A DNA stretch of 64,000 nt from Acidovorax soli (lineage in GTDB: Bacteria > Pseudomonadota > Gammaproteobacteria > Burkholderiales > Burkholderiaceae_C): NCBI RefSeq assembly GCF_014207955.1, contig NZ_JACHLK010000026.1, positions 1 through 64,000 on the forward strand, given 5' to 3'. The notes under the pieces are model-generated. The model did no database searches and was not told the origin of the DNA. It worked only from the letters and a program-made list of their open reading frames with translations. Positions 25,445 through 35,901 of this stretch are shown here, one piece after another. How positions within the stretch are numbered: position 1 is the stretch's first letter; every line of letters starts with the position of its first letter. A program made the position numbers and the translations under genes.

Positions 25445-26083
25445 TTATTGCAGCACGGTCACGCCGGTCTTGGCCTGCAGGGCTTCGAACGTCACGCCAG
25501 GGGCCAGCTCGATGAGTTTGAGGCCTTGGGGCGTCACGTCCAGCACGGCCAGGTCGGTGATGATGCGGTCCACCACGCCCACGCCCGTGAGGGGCAGCGT
25601 GCACTGGGGCAGGATCTTCAGGTCTTCGGTGCCGTCCTTCTTCTTGGCCACATGCTCCATGAGCACGATCACGCGCTTGACGCCGGCCACCAGGTCCATG
25701 GCGCCGCCCATGCCCTTGACCATCTTGCCCGGGATCATCCAGTTGGCCAGGTCGCCCTTTTCGCTGACCTGCATGGCACCCAGGATGGACAGGTTGATCT
25801 TGCCGCCGCGGATCATGGCAAACGACTGGTCGCTGCCGAAGATGGACGAGCCCTTGATGGTAGTCACGGTCTGCTTGCCGGCGTTGATCAGGTCGGCGTC
25901 CACTGCGTCTTCGGTCGGGAACGGGCCGATGCCCAGCATGCCGTTCTCGGACTGCAGCCACACTTCCTTGTCACCCGTGAAGTTGGCCACCAGCGTGGGG
26001 ATGCCGATGCCCAGGTTCACGTAGAAACCGTCTTCGAGTTCTTGCGCCGCACGGGCGGCCATCTGGTCTTGGGTCCACGGCAT
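25445..26083 (-). CDS. 3-oxoacid CoA-transferase subunit B
   Basis: A 212-residue beta subunit of a SCOT-type CoA-transferase, which moves CoA from succinyl-CoA to a 3-oxoacid (acetoacetate or 3-oxoadipate). The catalytic glutamate is E46 in SENGMLGIG, and [11 protein letters not shown] and [18 protein letters not shown] are family motifs. It follows subunit A by two bases. The neighbouring carboxymuconolactone decarboxylase makes a PcaJ role in the beta-ketoadipate pathway possible, but the sequence does not separate PcaJ from ScoB. Confidence 0.92.
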   Translation of the reverse strand: MPWTQDQMAARAAQELEDGFYVNLGIGIPTLVANFTGDKEVWLQSENGMLGIGPFPTEDAVDADLINAGKQTVTTIKGSSIFGSDQSFAMIRGGKINLSILGAMQVSEKGDLANWMIPGKMVKGMGGAMDLVAGVKRVIVLMEHVAKKKDGTEDLKILPQCTLPLTGVGVVDRIITDLAVLDVTPQGLKLIELAPGVTFEALQAKTGVTVLQ

Positions 26084-26085
26084 GG

Positions 26086-26796
26086 TCAGGCTCCTGCTTT
26101 CTCGGTGATGGTGCGTTTTTCGATGCGTTTTTCGGGGTGGGCGTTGTGCACGATGCGGTGCACATAGATGCCGGGCAGGTGGATGTGGTCGGGCTCGATG
26201 GCGCCGGTCTCCACGACTTCTTCCACTTCCACGATGCAGACCTTGCCGGCCGTGGCGGCAGCGGGGTTGAAGTTGCGCGCCGTGAGGCGGAACTGCAGGT
26301 TGCCGGACTTGTCGGCGCGCCAGGCCTTGACCAGCGAGACGTCGGGCACCAGCGAGCGCTCCATCACATAGGTCTCGCCATCGAATTCGCGCAGTTCCTT
26401 GCCTTCGGCCACGATGGTGCCCACGCCGGTCTTGGTGAAGAAGGCCGGGATGCCCGCGCCGCCAGCGCGCAGCTTCTCGGCCAGCGTGCCCTGGGGCGTG
26501 AATTCGAGCTCCAGCTCGCCCGCCAGGTACTGGCGCTCGAACTCCTTGTTCTCGCCCACGTAGGAGGAGATCATCTTCTTGATCTGGCGCGTCTCGAGCA
26601 GCTTGCCCAGGCCGAAGCCGTCAACACCGGCGTTGTTGGAGATCACGGTGAGGTTCTTCACGGCCGAGTCGCGCAGCGCGTCGATCAGCGCCTCAGGGAT
26701 GCCGCACAGCCCGAAACCACCGACGGCCAGCAACTGGCCATCTGCCACCACGCCTTCCAGCGCCTTGGCTGCGGAGGGAAAAATCTTGTTCACCAC
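26086..26796 (-). CDS. 3-oxoacid CoA-transferase subunit A
   Basis: The 236-residue alpha subunit (ScoA/PcaI type). It shows the CoA-binding [13 protein letters not shown] motif near residue 26 and the family blocks [27 protein letters not shown] and [21 protein letters not shown]. It forms a heterodimeric or heterotetrameric enzyme with subunit B. It is transcribed away from a PAS-LuxR regulator across a 74-base gap with a 24-bp dyad, so that regulator probably controls it. Confidence 0.92.
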   Translation of the reverse strand: MVNKIFPSAAKALEGVVADGQLLAVGGFGLCGIPEALIDALRDSAVKNLTVISNNAGVDGFGLGKLLETRQIKKMISSYVGENKEFERQYLAGELELEFTPQGTLAEKLRAGGAGIPAFFTKTGVGTIVAEGKELREFDGETYVMERSLVPDVSLVKAWRADKSGNLQFRLTARNFNPAAATAGKVCIVEVEEVVETGAIEPDHIHLPGIYVHRIVHNAHPEKRIEKRTITEKAGA

Positions 26797-26827
26797 GATC
26801 TCCTTGCGAATGTTGGATGCGATACGA

Positions 26828-26851
26828 TACTACGTATAGACATAAGTAGTA
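26828..26851. promoter_or_regulatory. 24-bp dyad, candidate LuxR-type operator
   Basis: TACTAC (26828-26833) and GTAGTA (26846-26851) are perfect inverted arms. Three more internal pairs (TAT/ATA) give 9 of 12 matched pairs. It sits in the short divergent region between the CoA-transferase and PAS-LuxR genes, where a regulator would cover both promoters. Confidence 0.6.
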
Positions 26852-26870
26852 CCCCGTAAAGACTTGCACT

Positions 26871-27416
26871 ATGGACGTAGATTACCGGCTGGCGTTTGAC
26901 ATGGCCCCTGTGGGGTTGGTGCTGTCGCGCAACCGCACCATGGTGGACTGCAACCGCCATGTCTGCGAAATGTTCGGCGCCTCGCGCGAGGTGCTGATCG
27001 GCCAGTCGTTCCAGGTCCTGTACCCCAGCGCCGACGAGTACGAGCGCCTGGGCGCGCACATGGAGCCCATCCTCAACGCCAAGGGCCACTACGCCGACAA
27101 CCGCATCATGAAGCGCGCCAATGGCGAGGTCTTCTGGTGCCATGTGTCAGGCCGCGCCCTGAACCGCGAAGACCCCCATGCCTCGGGCATCTGGAGCTTC
27201 GAGGACCTGAGCTCGCAGCGCCCCGTGAAGGCAGAGCTCACCGGGCGTGAACGCGAGGTCGCCGCCCGCCTGCTGGAAGGCCTGACCTCCAAGGAGATCG
27301 GCCGCGCGCTGGAGATCAGCCACCGCACGGTGGAGATCTACCGCGCACGCCTCATGCGCAAGTACAACGCATCCACGGCAGCGGACCTGGTGCACAAGCT
27401 CCTGGCCGGAGACTGA
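26871..27416 (+). CDS. PAS-LuxR transcriptional regulator
   Basis: A 181-residue regulator with an N-terminal PAS domain (about 5-115, FDMAPVGLVLSRNRTMVDCN and NGEVFWCHVSGRAL) and a C-terminal LuxR-type helix-turn-helix (about 120-181, LTGREREVAARLLEGLTSKEIG, then SHRTVEIYRARLMRKY). This compact one-component form senses a ligand or redox state through PAS. It is divergent from the CoA-transferase operon and its stop lies three bases from that of the convergent decarboxylase gene. Confidence 0.9.
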   Translation: MDVDYRLAFDMAPVGLVLSRNRTMVDCNRHVCEMFGASREVLIGQSFQVLYPSADEYERLGAHMEPILNAKGHYADNRIMKRANGEVFWCHVSGRALNREDPHASGIWSFEDLSSQRPVKAELTGREREVAARLLEGLTSKEIGRALEISHRTVEIYRARLMRKYNASTAADLVHKLLAGD

Positions 27417-27419
27417 ACC

Positions 27420-27815
27420 TTACTTCGGCCCGTCCACGACCTCTGCCGCGGTACGGAAGGCCTCCACCGCCGCCGGCAGGCCGCAGTAGATGCTGGCGTG
27501 CAGCAGCACCTCCTGGATCTCGGCCGCCGTGGCGCCGTTGTTGAGCGCGCCGCGCACATGGCCCTTGAGCTCGTGCTGCTTGCCCAGCGCCGTGAGAAAG
27601 GCCACGGTGATGAGACTGCGTGTCTTCATGTCCAGGCCCGGGCGCTGCCACACATCGCCCCAGGCATTGCGCGTGATGAACTCCTGGATGGGCTGGGTGA
27701 ACTCCGTGGCATTGCCAAAGGCCTTGGCCACGAAGTCTTCGCCCATGACCTGCTTGCGCGTGGCCAGGCCCTTGTCGAAGTCTTTGCTGCTGGATGGGGG
27801 TTGCTGCTGCGTCAT
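27420..27815 (-). CDS. Carboxymuconolactone decarboxylase family protein
   Basis: A 131-residue CMD-family protein. The region LKGHVRGALNNGATAAEIQEVLLHASIYCGLPAA matches the core of PcaC, which decarboxylates gamma-carboxymuconolactone in protocatechuate breakdown. The CxxC of AhpD-type members is missing (a single Cys in IYCG), which favours the PcaC-like branch. Start at ATG 27815 with GGAG upstream; a longer frame lacks an RBS. The nearby 3-oxoacid CoA-transferase would act two steps later in that pathway, but pcaB and pcaD are not in the window. Confidence 0.8.
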   Translation of the reverse strand: MTQQQPPSSSKDFDKGLATRKQVMGEDFVAKAFGNATEFTQPIQEFITRNAWGDVWQRPGLDMKTRSLITVAFLTALGKQHELKGHVRGALNNGATAAEIQEVLLHASIYCGLPAAVEAFRTAAEVVDGPK

Positions 27816-27859
27816 GCGGGCTCTCCGGTTGGTGTGAGGCCGCGATGGTAGCCGCATGG

Positions 27860-27905
27860 AAAAAACGCCCCCTGCCACCCCATTCACCGGGGCCTGCAGG
27901 AGGCG
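27860..27905 (-). terminator. Terminator of katG
   Basis: On the minus strand CGCCTCCTGC (27905-27896) pairs with GCAGGGGGCG (27875-27866), one G-T pair included. Six T follow at 27865-27860. Confidence 0.75.
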
Positions 27906-27921
27906 CTTTCATTCAGTCCGC

Positions 27922-30224
<2,303 letters not shown>

Positions 30225-30265
30225 CGAATTAAAAAACCCATTGCCTCTGGCTGGATATGCTTCCG

Positions 30266-31183
30266 TCAACGGCCATGCGCCAATGGCAGCCCAGCCGCGT
30301 CCATGCGCGCCCGCAGGATCTGGCCATGGGTGGAGTTGGTCACGAACACGGTCTGCCCGCCCTCCCCGCCAAATGCCAGGTTGGTGGTGGAGGCACCCGC
30401 CGGCCCGCGCAGCACGGTCTCGGGCTCGGCGCGGTGGTTGAGCACCCAGACATAACCCAGTCCGGGGTTGGCCACCAGCAGCCGGCCCTTGGCATCCACC
30501 GCCAGCCCGTCGGGGCCACTCGGGCCGTAGGAGGTGAAGAACTGCCCCACCTTGGCCACACTGCCATCGGGCAGCAGCGGCACGCGCCACACGCAGTTGC
30601 CACGCGTCACGGCCAGGTAGAGCACGCGCCCGTCGGGCGACAGGGCCACGCCATTGGGGCTGGGCACATTGGCCAGCAGCAGGTCGAGCAGGCCATTGGG
30701 CCGCAGTCGGTACAGGCGCCCGCTCGGGTCATGCAGGCCGCTCTGGCCCTGGTCGGTGAAGTACAGGTTGCCTTCGGCATCGAACACCAGGTCGTTCACG
30801 CCCTTGAAGCGCTCGCTGTTGCGGCGCTCCAGATAGGGCGTGACCTTGCCGCTCGCCATATCCAACCGCATGAGGCCGTTCTTGTAATCGGTGATGAGCA
30901 GCGTGTCGGCATCAAGGAACTTCATGCCATTGGGCTCGCCGTCGTACTCGGCCACCAGGGTCCAGGCGCCCTGAGGGTCGATGCGCAGGATGCGGCCCCA
31001 GGGGATATCGGTCACATAGAGGTTGCCGGCACCATCGAACACCGGGCCTTCAAGGAAGGAGTCGGTGACGGCGCCCGCGCGGTTGGCGTCGGCCCAGGCG
31101 CTGCGCTCGGGCCGGCGCAAGGCATCGGGCATGGTGGTGAACAGTTCCAGGTCTCGCACCTGGGGTGGCTGCAGCAGGAACAT
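30266..31183 (-). CDS. SMP-30/gluconolactonase family protein
   Basis: A 305-residue six-bladed beta-propeller lactonase. The family motifs are LEGPVFDGAGNLYVTDI (metal-binding Glu), GVNDLVFDAEGNLYFTD (Asn), NVPSPNGVALSPDGRVLYLA (Asn) and GPDGLAVDAKGRLLVA (Asp). It would hydrolyse a sugar-acid lactone. ATG 31183 is chosen because the longer frame runs through the preceding binding-protein gene. It is the last gene of the IclR-linked operon, 22 bases after the Bug protein gene. Confidence 0.87.
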   Translation of the reverse strand: MFLLQPPQVRDLELFTTMPDALRRPERSAWADANRAGAVTDSFLEGPVFDGAGNLYVTDIPWGRILRIDPQGAWTLVAEYDGEPNGMKFLDADTLLITDYKNGLMRLDMASGKVTPYLERRNSERFKGVNDLVFDAEGNLYFTDQGQSGLHDPSGRLYRLRPNGLLDLLLANVPSPNGVALSPDGRVLYLAVTRGNCVWRVPLLPDGSVAKVGQFFTSYGPSGPDGLAVDAKGRLLVANPGLGYVWVLNHRAEPETVLRGPAGASTTNLAFGGEGGQTVFVTNSTHGQILRARMDAAGLPLAHGR

Positions 31184-31205
31184 CGTGGCCTTTCTGGCGG
31201 TCGAA

Positions 31206-32186
31206 TCACTGTTTCTCGAACCCGGTCTTGGCAGCGATGGTGCCCCACATCGCATGGCTTTCGCCCAGGATCTTCGCGAAGGCGGTGGCATCCACCTGGC
31301 GCGGATCGGCCCCCATGCCTTCGGCAAAGGACTTCATGTCGGGTGTGGCCATGGCAGCGGCGATTTCTTTTTGCAGGCGCTGCAGCACGGGGGCTGGCGT
31401 GCCTTTGGGTGCCCAAAGGCCCGTCCAGTTGACCACACCGAACCCCTTCACGCCCGCCTCGGCAAAGGTGGGTACATCGGGCAGCACCGCCAGGCGCCTG
31501 TCGCCGCTGACGGCCAGCAGGCGCAGCTTGCCGCCACGCACATTGCCCATCACGCCCGTGGTGGAGGCGAACTGCATGTCGATGGTATTGCCCAGCACGG
31601 CTTGTGTGGCTTCGGCCGCGCCCTTGAAGGGCACGTGCATGAACCGGGCGCCTGCAGCCATGCCCAGCGCCTCGGCGGCAAAGTGCGGCGTAGTGCCAGC
31701 GCCGCCCGATCCATAGGTCACGGCACCCGGATCCTGGCGCGCTTTGCCCAGCAGGTCGGCCAGTGTCCTGTAAGGGCCTGCGGCATTCACCACCAGGGCC
31801 ATGGGCGCGAACACATAGGCAGCGACCGGCACCAGATCCTTCTCGTGGTCGAATGGCAGCTTCTTGAAGATGTGCGGCAACAGCGAGTAGGTGGTGTCGT
31901 TGGCTACCAGCGTGTAGCCGTCGGCCTCGGCGCGCGCAACCTGCGTCACGCCAATGGTGCCGGTGGCGCCCGGGCGGTTCTCCACGATGAAGCTCTGTCC
32001 GGTCTGCTCGGTGAGCTTCTGCGCCATCTTGCGGGTGGCCACGTCGACGGCACCGCCGGGGCCATAAGGCACGATCACGCGCACGGGCTTGGCCGGCCAT
32101 GGCTCCTGGGCATGGCCCGCGCCGGCCAGGCCCAAGGCCAGGCAAGCCAGTGCGATGCTGCGGCGCTGGAAGAGAAAGGGGGTCAT
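31206..32186 (-). CDS. Bug-family (tripartite tricarboxylate) substrate-binding protein
   Basis: A 326-residue periplasmic Bug/TctC protein with a signal peptide (MTPFLFQRRSIALACLALG...GHAQ). It shows the family blocks WPAKPVRVIVPYGPGGAVD, VENRPGATGTIG and NWTGLWAPKGTPAPV. Such proteins bind carboxylates, aromatic acids and related solutes. No TctA/TctB membrane partner is encoded near it. It sits between the dehydrogenase and lactonase genes, so its ligand is likely this operon's substrate or a product of it. Confidence 0.9.
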   Translation of the reverse strand: MTPFLFQRRSIALACLALGLAGAGHAQEPWPAKPVRVIVPYGPGGAVDVATRKMAQKLTEQTGQSFIVENRPGATGTIGVTQVARAEADGYTLVANDTTYSLLPHIFKKLPFDHEKDLVPVAAYVFAPMALVVNAAGPYRTLADLLGKARQDPGAVTYGSGGAGTTPHFAAEALGMAAGARFMHVPFKGAAEATQAVLGNTIDMQFASTTGVMGNVRGGKLRLLAVSGDRRLAVLPDVPTFAEAGVKGFGVVNWTGLWAPKGTPAPVLQRLQKEIAAAMATPDMKSFAEGMGADPRQVDATAFAKILGESHAMWGTIAAKTGFEKQ

Positions 32187-32221
32187 GGAGTCTCCTGGTG
32201 TTTGAATGGCAAGCCGCGCGC

Positions 32222-33157
32222 TCACGCGGCAGTGGTTCGCTGACGCTCCAGCACCGCAAGCACGTTCCTGGCTGCGCCCACACCCATGTTCACGTAGGCA
32301 TCGCTGGTCACGCCGCCGATATGCGGCGACAGGATGAAATGCGCCTCGCCCTGGAAGGGGTGGCCTGCCACCATGGGCTCCACGGCAAAACTGTCCAGGC
32401 CCGCCGCCATCACCTGGCCGCTGCGCACGGCAGCCAGCAGCGCCGCCTCGTCGATCAGGCCGCCACGTGCGGTGTTCACCACCACCACGCCGCGCTTGCA
32501 TTGCGCCAGGGTGGCGGCGTTGAGCATGCCGCGGTTCTCGTCGGTCAGCGGGCAGTGCAGCGAGATCGCGTCGGACTCGCGCCAGAGGGTGGCCAGGTCC
32601 ACGCTTTCGATGTAGGCCGGCAGGTTCTTGGCGAACGGGTCGAAGCCGATCACGCGCATGCCCAGCGCATCGGCCATCTTCGCAAACCGCAGGCCGATGG
32701 CGCCCAGGCCGACCACGCCCACCGTGCGGCCGTTCAACTCCAGGCTCTTGTGCGTGGCCTTGTCCCAGTGGCCGGCGTGCATGCGCGCATCGAGTGCCAC
32801 CACCGATTTGGCGCAGGCCAGCAGCAGCGCCAGGGCCTGCTCGGCCACGGCGGCGGCATTGGCGCCCACGGCGGCCGCCACCTCGATGCCACGTGCCTTC
32901 GCAGCGGCCTTGTCGATGGTGTCCGTGCCGCTGCCGTGCTTGGAGATGACCTTGAGCGAGGGCGCCGCGTCCATCACGGCCGCGCCCACCTTGCCGTAGC
33001 GCACGATGATGGCCACGGGGTCGTGCTGGCGGCACAGGGCCACCAGGTCGTCCTCGGTGGGTGCCTTGCCGGCATAGACGATGTCGAAATCCGTGAGCAG
33101 CGCCAGGGCCTGCTCCGCCAGGTCGGCACCGGTCACGATGAGGGTAGCGCGGCTCAC
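32222..33157 (-). CDS. D-isomer-specific 2-hydroxyacid dehydrogenase
   Basis: A 311-residue NAD-dependent dehydrogenase of the SerA/GyaR class. The NAD-binding GLGAIGLRFAKMADALG is near residue 150. The catalytic Arg is in NTARGGLIDEAAL, and the His/Glu pair follows (LSPHIGG for His). It interconverts a 2-hydroxy acid and a 2-oxo acid. The start is GTG at 33157, overlapping the stop of the RraA-like gene as GTGA; the longer frame with other starts runs inside that gene. Confidence 0.88.
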   Translation of the reverse strand: MSRATLIVTGADLAEQALALLTDFDIVYAGKAPTEDDLVALCRQHDPVAIIVRYGKVGAAVMDAAPSLKVISKHGSGTDTIDKAAAKARGIEVAAAVGANAAAVAEQALALLLACAKSVVALDARMHAGHWDKATHKSLELNGRTVGVVGLGAIGLRFAKMADALGMRVIGFDPFAKNLPAYIESVDLATLWRESDAISLHCPLTDENRGMLNAATLAQCKRGVVVVNTARGGLIDEAALLAAVRSGQVMAAGLDSFAVEPMVAGHPFQGEAHFILSPHIGGVTSDAYVNMGVGAARNVLAVLERQRTTAA

Positions 33158-33840
33158 AGCGATTCCCCTTCCTTGAGCACACCGGCAGCGCGCAGGGCGG
33201 CGGGCAGCCATTTCGAGGCCGTATCGCCGCGGGCGATGGCCTCGATGCGCGCGGCCTCGTCGGCCACCTTCTTGTCGGCCAGGGCCATCATCGCGGGGGC
33301 CTTTTCGCGCTCGATCACCACCACGCCATCGGCATCGCCCACGACCAGGTCGCCCGGGTGCACCATGGTGCCGCCGGCCGAGATGGGGTGGTTGATGCGG
33401 CCGGGCACGAACTTGGTGGGCCCAGCAGGGTTGAAGCCCGCGCTGAACACCGGAAAGCCCAGGTCCAGGATTTCCAGCTTGTCGCGGATCGCGCCGTCGA
33501 CGATGACGCCGGCCAGGCCCAGCTTCTTGCAGGCGCTGAGCATCAGCGTGCCCATCAGGGCGGCGGTCTGGTCGCCCTTGCCGTCGATCACCAGCACGTC
33601 ACCGGGCTTCGCGAGCGCAATTGCAGCATGGATCATGAGGTTGTCGCCGGGGCGCACCTCGACGGTGAAAGCCGGGCCTGCGACCTGCATGTCCTGCTGC
33701 ACGGGGGCCACGCGGGCATGCATGGTGCCGCGGCGGCCCGCCACGTCGGCGAGGATGGCGGCCTGGAAGGTGGCGGCTTTCCGGACGACCTCGGGGCTGA
33801 CGCGTTCGATGTCACGGATGATTTCGGGAAGCTGGCTCAT
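33154..33840 (-). CDS. RraA-like aldolase (HMG/CHA aldolase family)
   Basis: A 228-residue member of the RraA/4-hydroxy-4-methyl-2-oxoglutarate aldolase fold. The metal and substrate signature is DGAIRDKLEI, with GD/DGKGDQTAALMG upstream, as in class II pyruvate-releasing aldolases. It would split a 4-hydroxy-2-oxo acid to pyruvate and a second oxo acid. Together with the coupled 2-hydroxyacid dehydrogenase and the lactonase this implies catabolism of a sugar acid or branched hydroxy acid. True RraA (an RNase E inhibitor) is shorter and lacks the full signature. Confidence 0.85.
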   Translation of the reverse strand: MSQLPEIIRDIERVSPEVVRKAATFQAAILADVAGRRGTMHARVAPVQQDMQVAGPAFTVEVRPGDNLMIHAAIALAKPGDVLVIDGKGDQTAALMGTLMLSACKKLGLAGVIVDGAIRDKLEILDLGFPVFSAGFNPAGPTKFVPGRINHPISAGGTMVHPGDLVVGDADGVVVIEREKAPAMMALADKKVADEAARIEAIARGDTASKWLPAALRAAGVLKEGESL

Positions 33841-33959
33841 GGTGCGGTCCTGGAGAGTGGGGGGAGAGAAGGTGGTTGGCGCATGCCGCAGCCCACCACC
33901 CCACGGCAGGGCGGTGAATGCGGGGAGACAAGTGGGGGCGGTGGGCGTCTGGTGCGGCG

Positions 33960-34955
33960 TCAGTCCAGGCTCGCGCCCGAATCCTTGACGATCTTTCCCC
34001 AGCGCGGCACTTCGGTGCGCAGCAGCTGGCTGAACTGCTCGGGGCTTCCGCCCATCACGTCGCCACCTTCGCTGCGCAGCTTCTCGGCCACGTCGGGCTG
34101 CTGCAGGGCCAGGTTGATGGCCTTGTTGAGCTGGGCCACGACGGGTGCGGGTGTACCGGCCGGCGCGAGGATGCCGAACCAGGTCACGGCATCGAAGCCC
34201 TTGTAGCCCGACTCGGCCAGGGTGGGCACATCGGGCAACTGGCTGGCGCGCTTGGCCGAGGTGATCGCGATGACCTTGAGCTTGCCATTGCGCACCTGGC
34301 CGAGCAGCGTGGGCACGGAGGACATGTACAGATCGATCTGCCCGCCCACCAGGTCGGTCATGGCCTGGGCGGCACCCTTGTAGGGGATGTGGCGCAGCTG
34401 GATGCCGGCGGCGTTCTCGGCCAGCTCACCGGCCAGGTGGGCCACCGTGCCATTGCCCGAATAGCCCAGGGTGATGGTGTCGGACTTGCCCTTGGCAGCG
34501 GCCACCACATCGGCAAAGGTCTTGAAGCGCGAGTTCACGGGCGCCGCCATCACGATGGGCGAGGACGACACCAGCGCCACGGGGACCAGGTCCTTGAGCG
34601 GGTCGTAGGGCAGCTTGGGGTAGAGCGTGGGGTTGATGGCCAGGTTGCTGGTCTGGCCCATGACCAGGGTGTAGCCATCGGGTGCGGACTTGGCCGCAGC
34701 GTCCACGCCCAGGTTGCCGCCTGCGCCGGGCCGGTTGTCCACGATCACATTCCACTTGTTCTGGTCGGTGAGCTTTTGCGCCACGGTGCGCGCGATCATG
34801 TCGGTGCCGCCGCCGGGCGGAAACGGCACGATGAGGCGGATCGGCTTGCTGGGGTAGGCGGCTTGCGCCAGCGCAGCACCCGTGGGCAGGGCGGCGGCAG
34901 CCAGGCCCAGGAAGGCGGCGCACAAGGAACGCGAGAGCGAGGTGAAGGCAGTCAT
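33960..34955 (-). CDS. Bug-family substrate-binding protein
   Basis: A 331-residue Bug protein with a signal peptide ending near GAALAQ, and the blocks YPSKPIRLIVPFPPGGGTDMIA, VDNRPGAGGNLGVDAA and TWFGILAPAGTPAPV. It is the first gene of the operon facing the IclR regulator, 119 bases ahead of the RraA-like gene. It is clearly related to the second Bug protein in the same operon but not a recent duplicate. No TctA/TctB permease is nearby. Confidence 0.92.
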   Translation of the reverse strand: MTAFTSLSRSLCAAFLGLAAAALPTGAALAQAAYPSKPIRLIVPFPPGGGTDMIARTVAQKLTDQNKWNVIVDNRPGAGGNLGVDAAAKSAPDGYTLVMGQTSNLAINPTLYPKLPYDPLKDLVPVALVSSSPIVMAAPVNSRFKTFADVVAAAKGKSDTITLGYSGNGTVAHLAGELAENAAGIQLRHIPYKGAAQAMTDLVGGQIDLYMSSVPTLLGQVRNGKLKVIAITSAKRASQLPDVPTLAESGYKGFDAVTWFGILAPAGTPAPVVAQLNKAINLALQQPDVAEKLRSEGGDVMGGSPEQFSQLLRTEVPRWGKIVKDSGASLD

Positions 34956-35037
34956 GGATGTGTCTCCGTTGTAGTGGTCGTCCGCACCTGCGGCAGGCCC
35001 GGTGCGATGGACGCGACTGTACGCAGGCGTTTCAACC

Positions 35038-35061
35038 CATACAATGCAGTTGCACTGTATG
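35038..35061. promoter_or_regulatory. 24-bp palindrome, candidate IclR operator
   Basis: CATACAATGCA (35038-35048), GT, TGCACTGTATG (35051-35061): 10 of 11 pairs match. It lies 14 bases before the IclR start and inside the divergent region to the Bug gene, where an IclR-type regulator would control both. Confidence 0.72.
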
Positions 35062-35075
35062 AAACGAATTGCGCC

Positions 35076-35870
35076 ATGAGCAACCGCCCCCCCAAGCCCC
35101 CTCTTCCGGCCGAGCCAACCGCCCCAGGCACGGCCAGCGACGCCAGCGGCGGCGTCATTGCCGTCACCCGCGCGCTGCAGGTGCTGGAGGCGTTTGCACT
35201 GGGCGAGTCAAGCCTGTCGCTGGCCGAGCTGAGCCGGCGCTGCAGCCTGCACAAGACCACGGTGCTGCGCCTGGCACGCACGCTGGCGCAGTCGGGTTTC
35301 ATGGTGCAGCGCGAGGACGGTGACTGGCGCCTGGGCCCGGCCGCGGGCTGGCTGGGGGCGCGCTACCAGGCAGGCTTTGACGTGCAGAACGTGCTGGAAC
35401 CGGCACTGCGCGAACTCACCCATGCCACGGGCGAGAGCGCCGCCTTCTACGTGCGCGAAGGCCAGGTGCGCACCTGCCTCGTACGCGTGGAAGGCCCGCA
35501 GGCGCTGCGCCACCATGCGCGCATGGGCGAGGGCCTGCCGCTGGACAAGGGCTCGCCGGGCCGCGTGATCCTGGCCTTCTCGGGCGAGCCCGGCAAGGCC
35601 TACGAAGAGATCCGCAAGAAGGGCTACCACTGGTCCATCGGCGAGCGCGAACAGGGCGTGGCCACCGTGTCGGCCCCGGTGTTTGGCATGCACTGGCGGC
35701 TCATGGGCTCGGTGTGCATCTCGGGCCCGGCCTCGCGCCTGCCGGCCGAGAAGCTCGAAGCCCTCGCGCAGACCGTGATGGCCGCCGCCACGCAGCTGTC
35801 GTACGCGCTGGCAGGCAACACGGCGGCCCCATCGCACAGCCCCGTGCGCGCCACCCACTGGCATCCCTGA
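35076..35870 (+). CDS. IclR-family transcriptional regulator
   Basis: A 264-residue regulator. A disordered Pro-rich leader (1-25) is followed by the winged helix (about 28-90, VTRALQVLEAFALGESSLSL, SLHKTTVLRLARTL). The IclR effector domain (about 105-255) holds GESAAFYVREG and the LDKGSPGRVILAFSG loop. It is divergent from the Bug-aldolase-dehydrogenase-lactonase operon and a near-perfect palindrome lies just ahead of its start, so it probably controls that operon and itself. Confidence 0.92.
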   Translation: MSNRPPKPPLPAEPTAPGTASDASGGVIAVTRALQVLEAFALGESSLSLAELSRRCSLHKTTVLRLARTLAQSGFMVQREDGDWRLGPAAGWLGARYQAGFDVQNVLEPALRELTHATGESAAFYVREGQVRTCLVRVEGPQALRHHARMGEGLPLDKGSPGRVILAFSGEPGKAYEEIRKKGYHWSIGEREQGVATVSAPVFGMHWRLMGSVCISGPASRLPAEKLEALAQTVMAAATQLSYALAGNTAAPSHSPVRATHWHP

Positions 35871-35901
35871 TACTGGCGGTAGAAAACCCCAGGAGACCGA
35901 C

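Noticed and set aside
33918-35075. Long N-terminal extension of the IclR gene
   Set aside because: The in-frame upstream sequence is antisense to the Bug-protein gene, and the palindrome and ATG 35076 give a normal IclR start.
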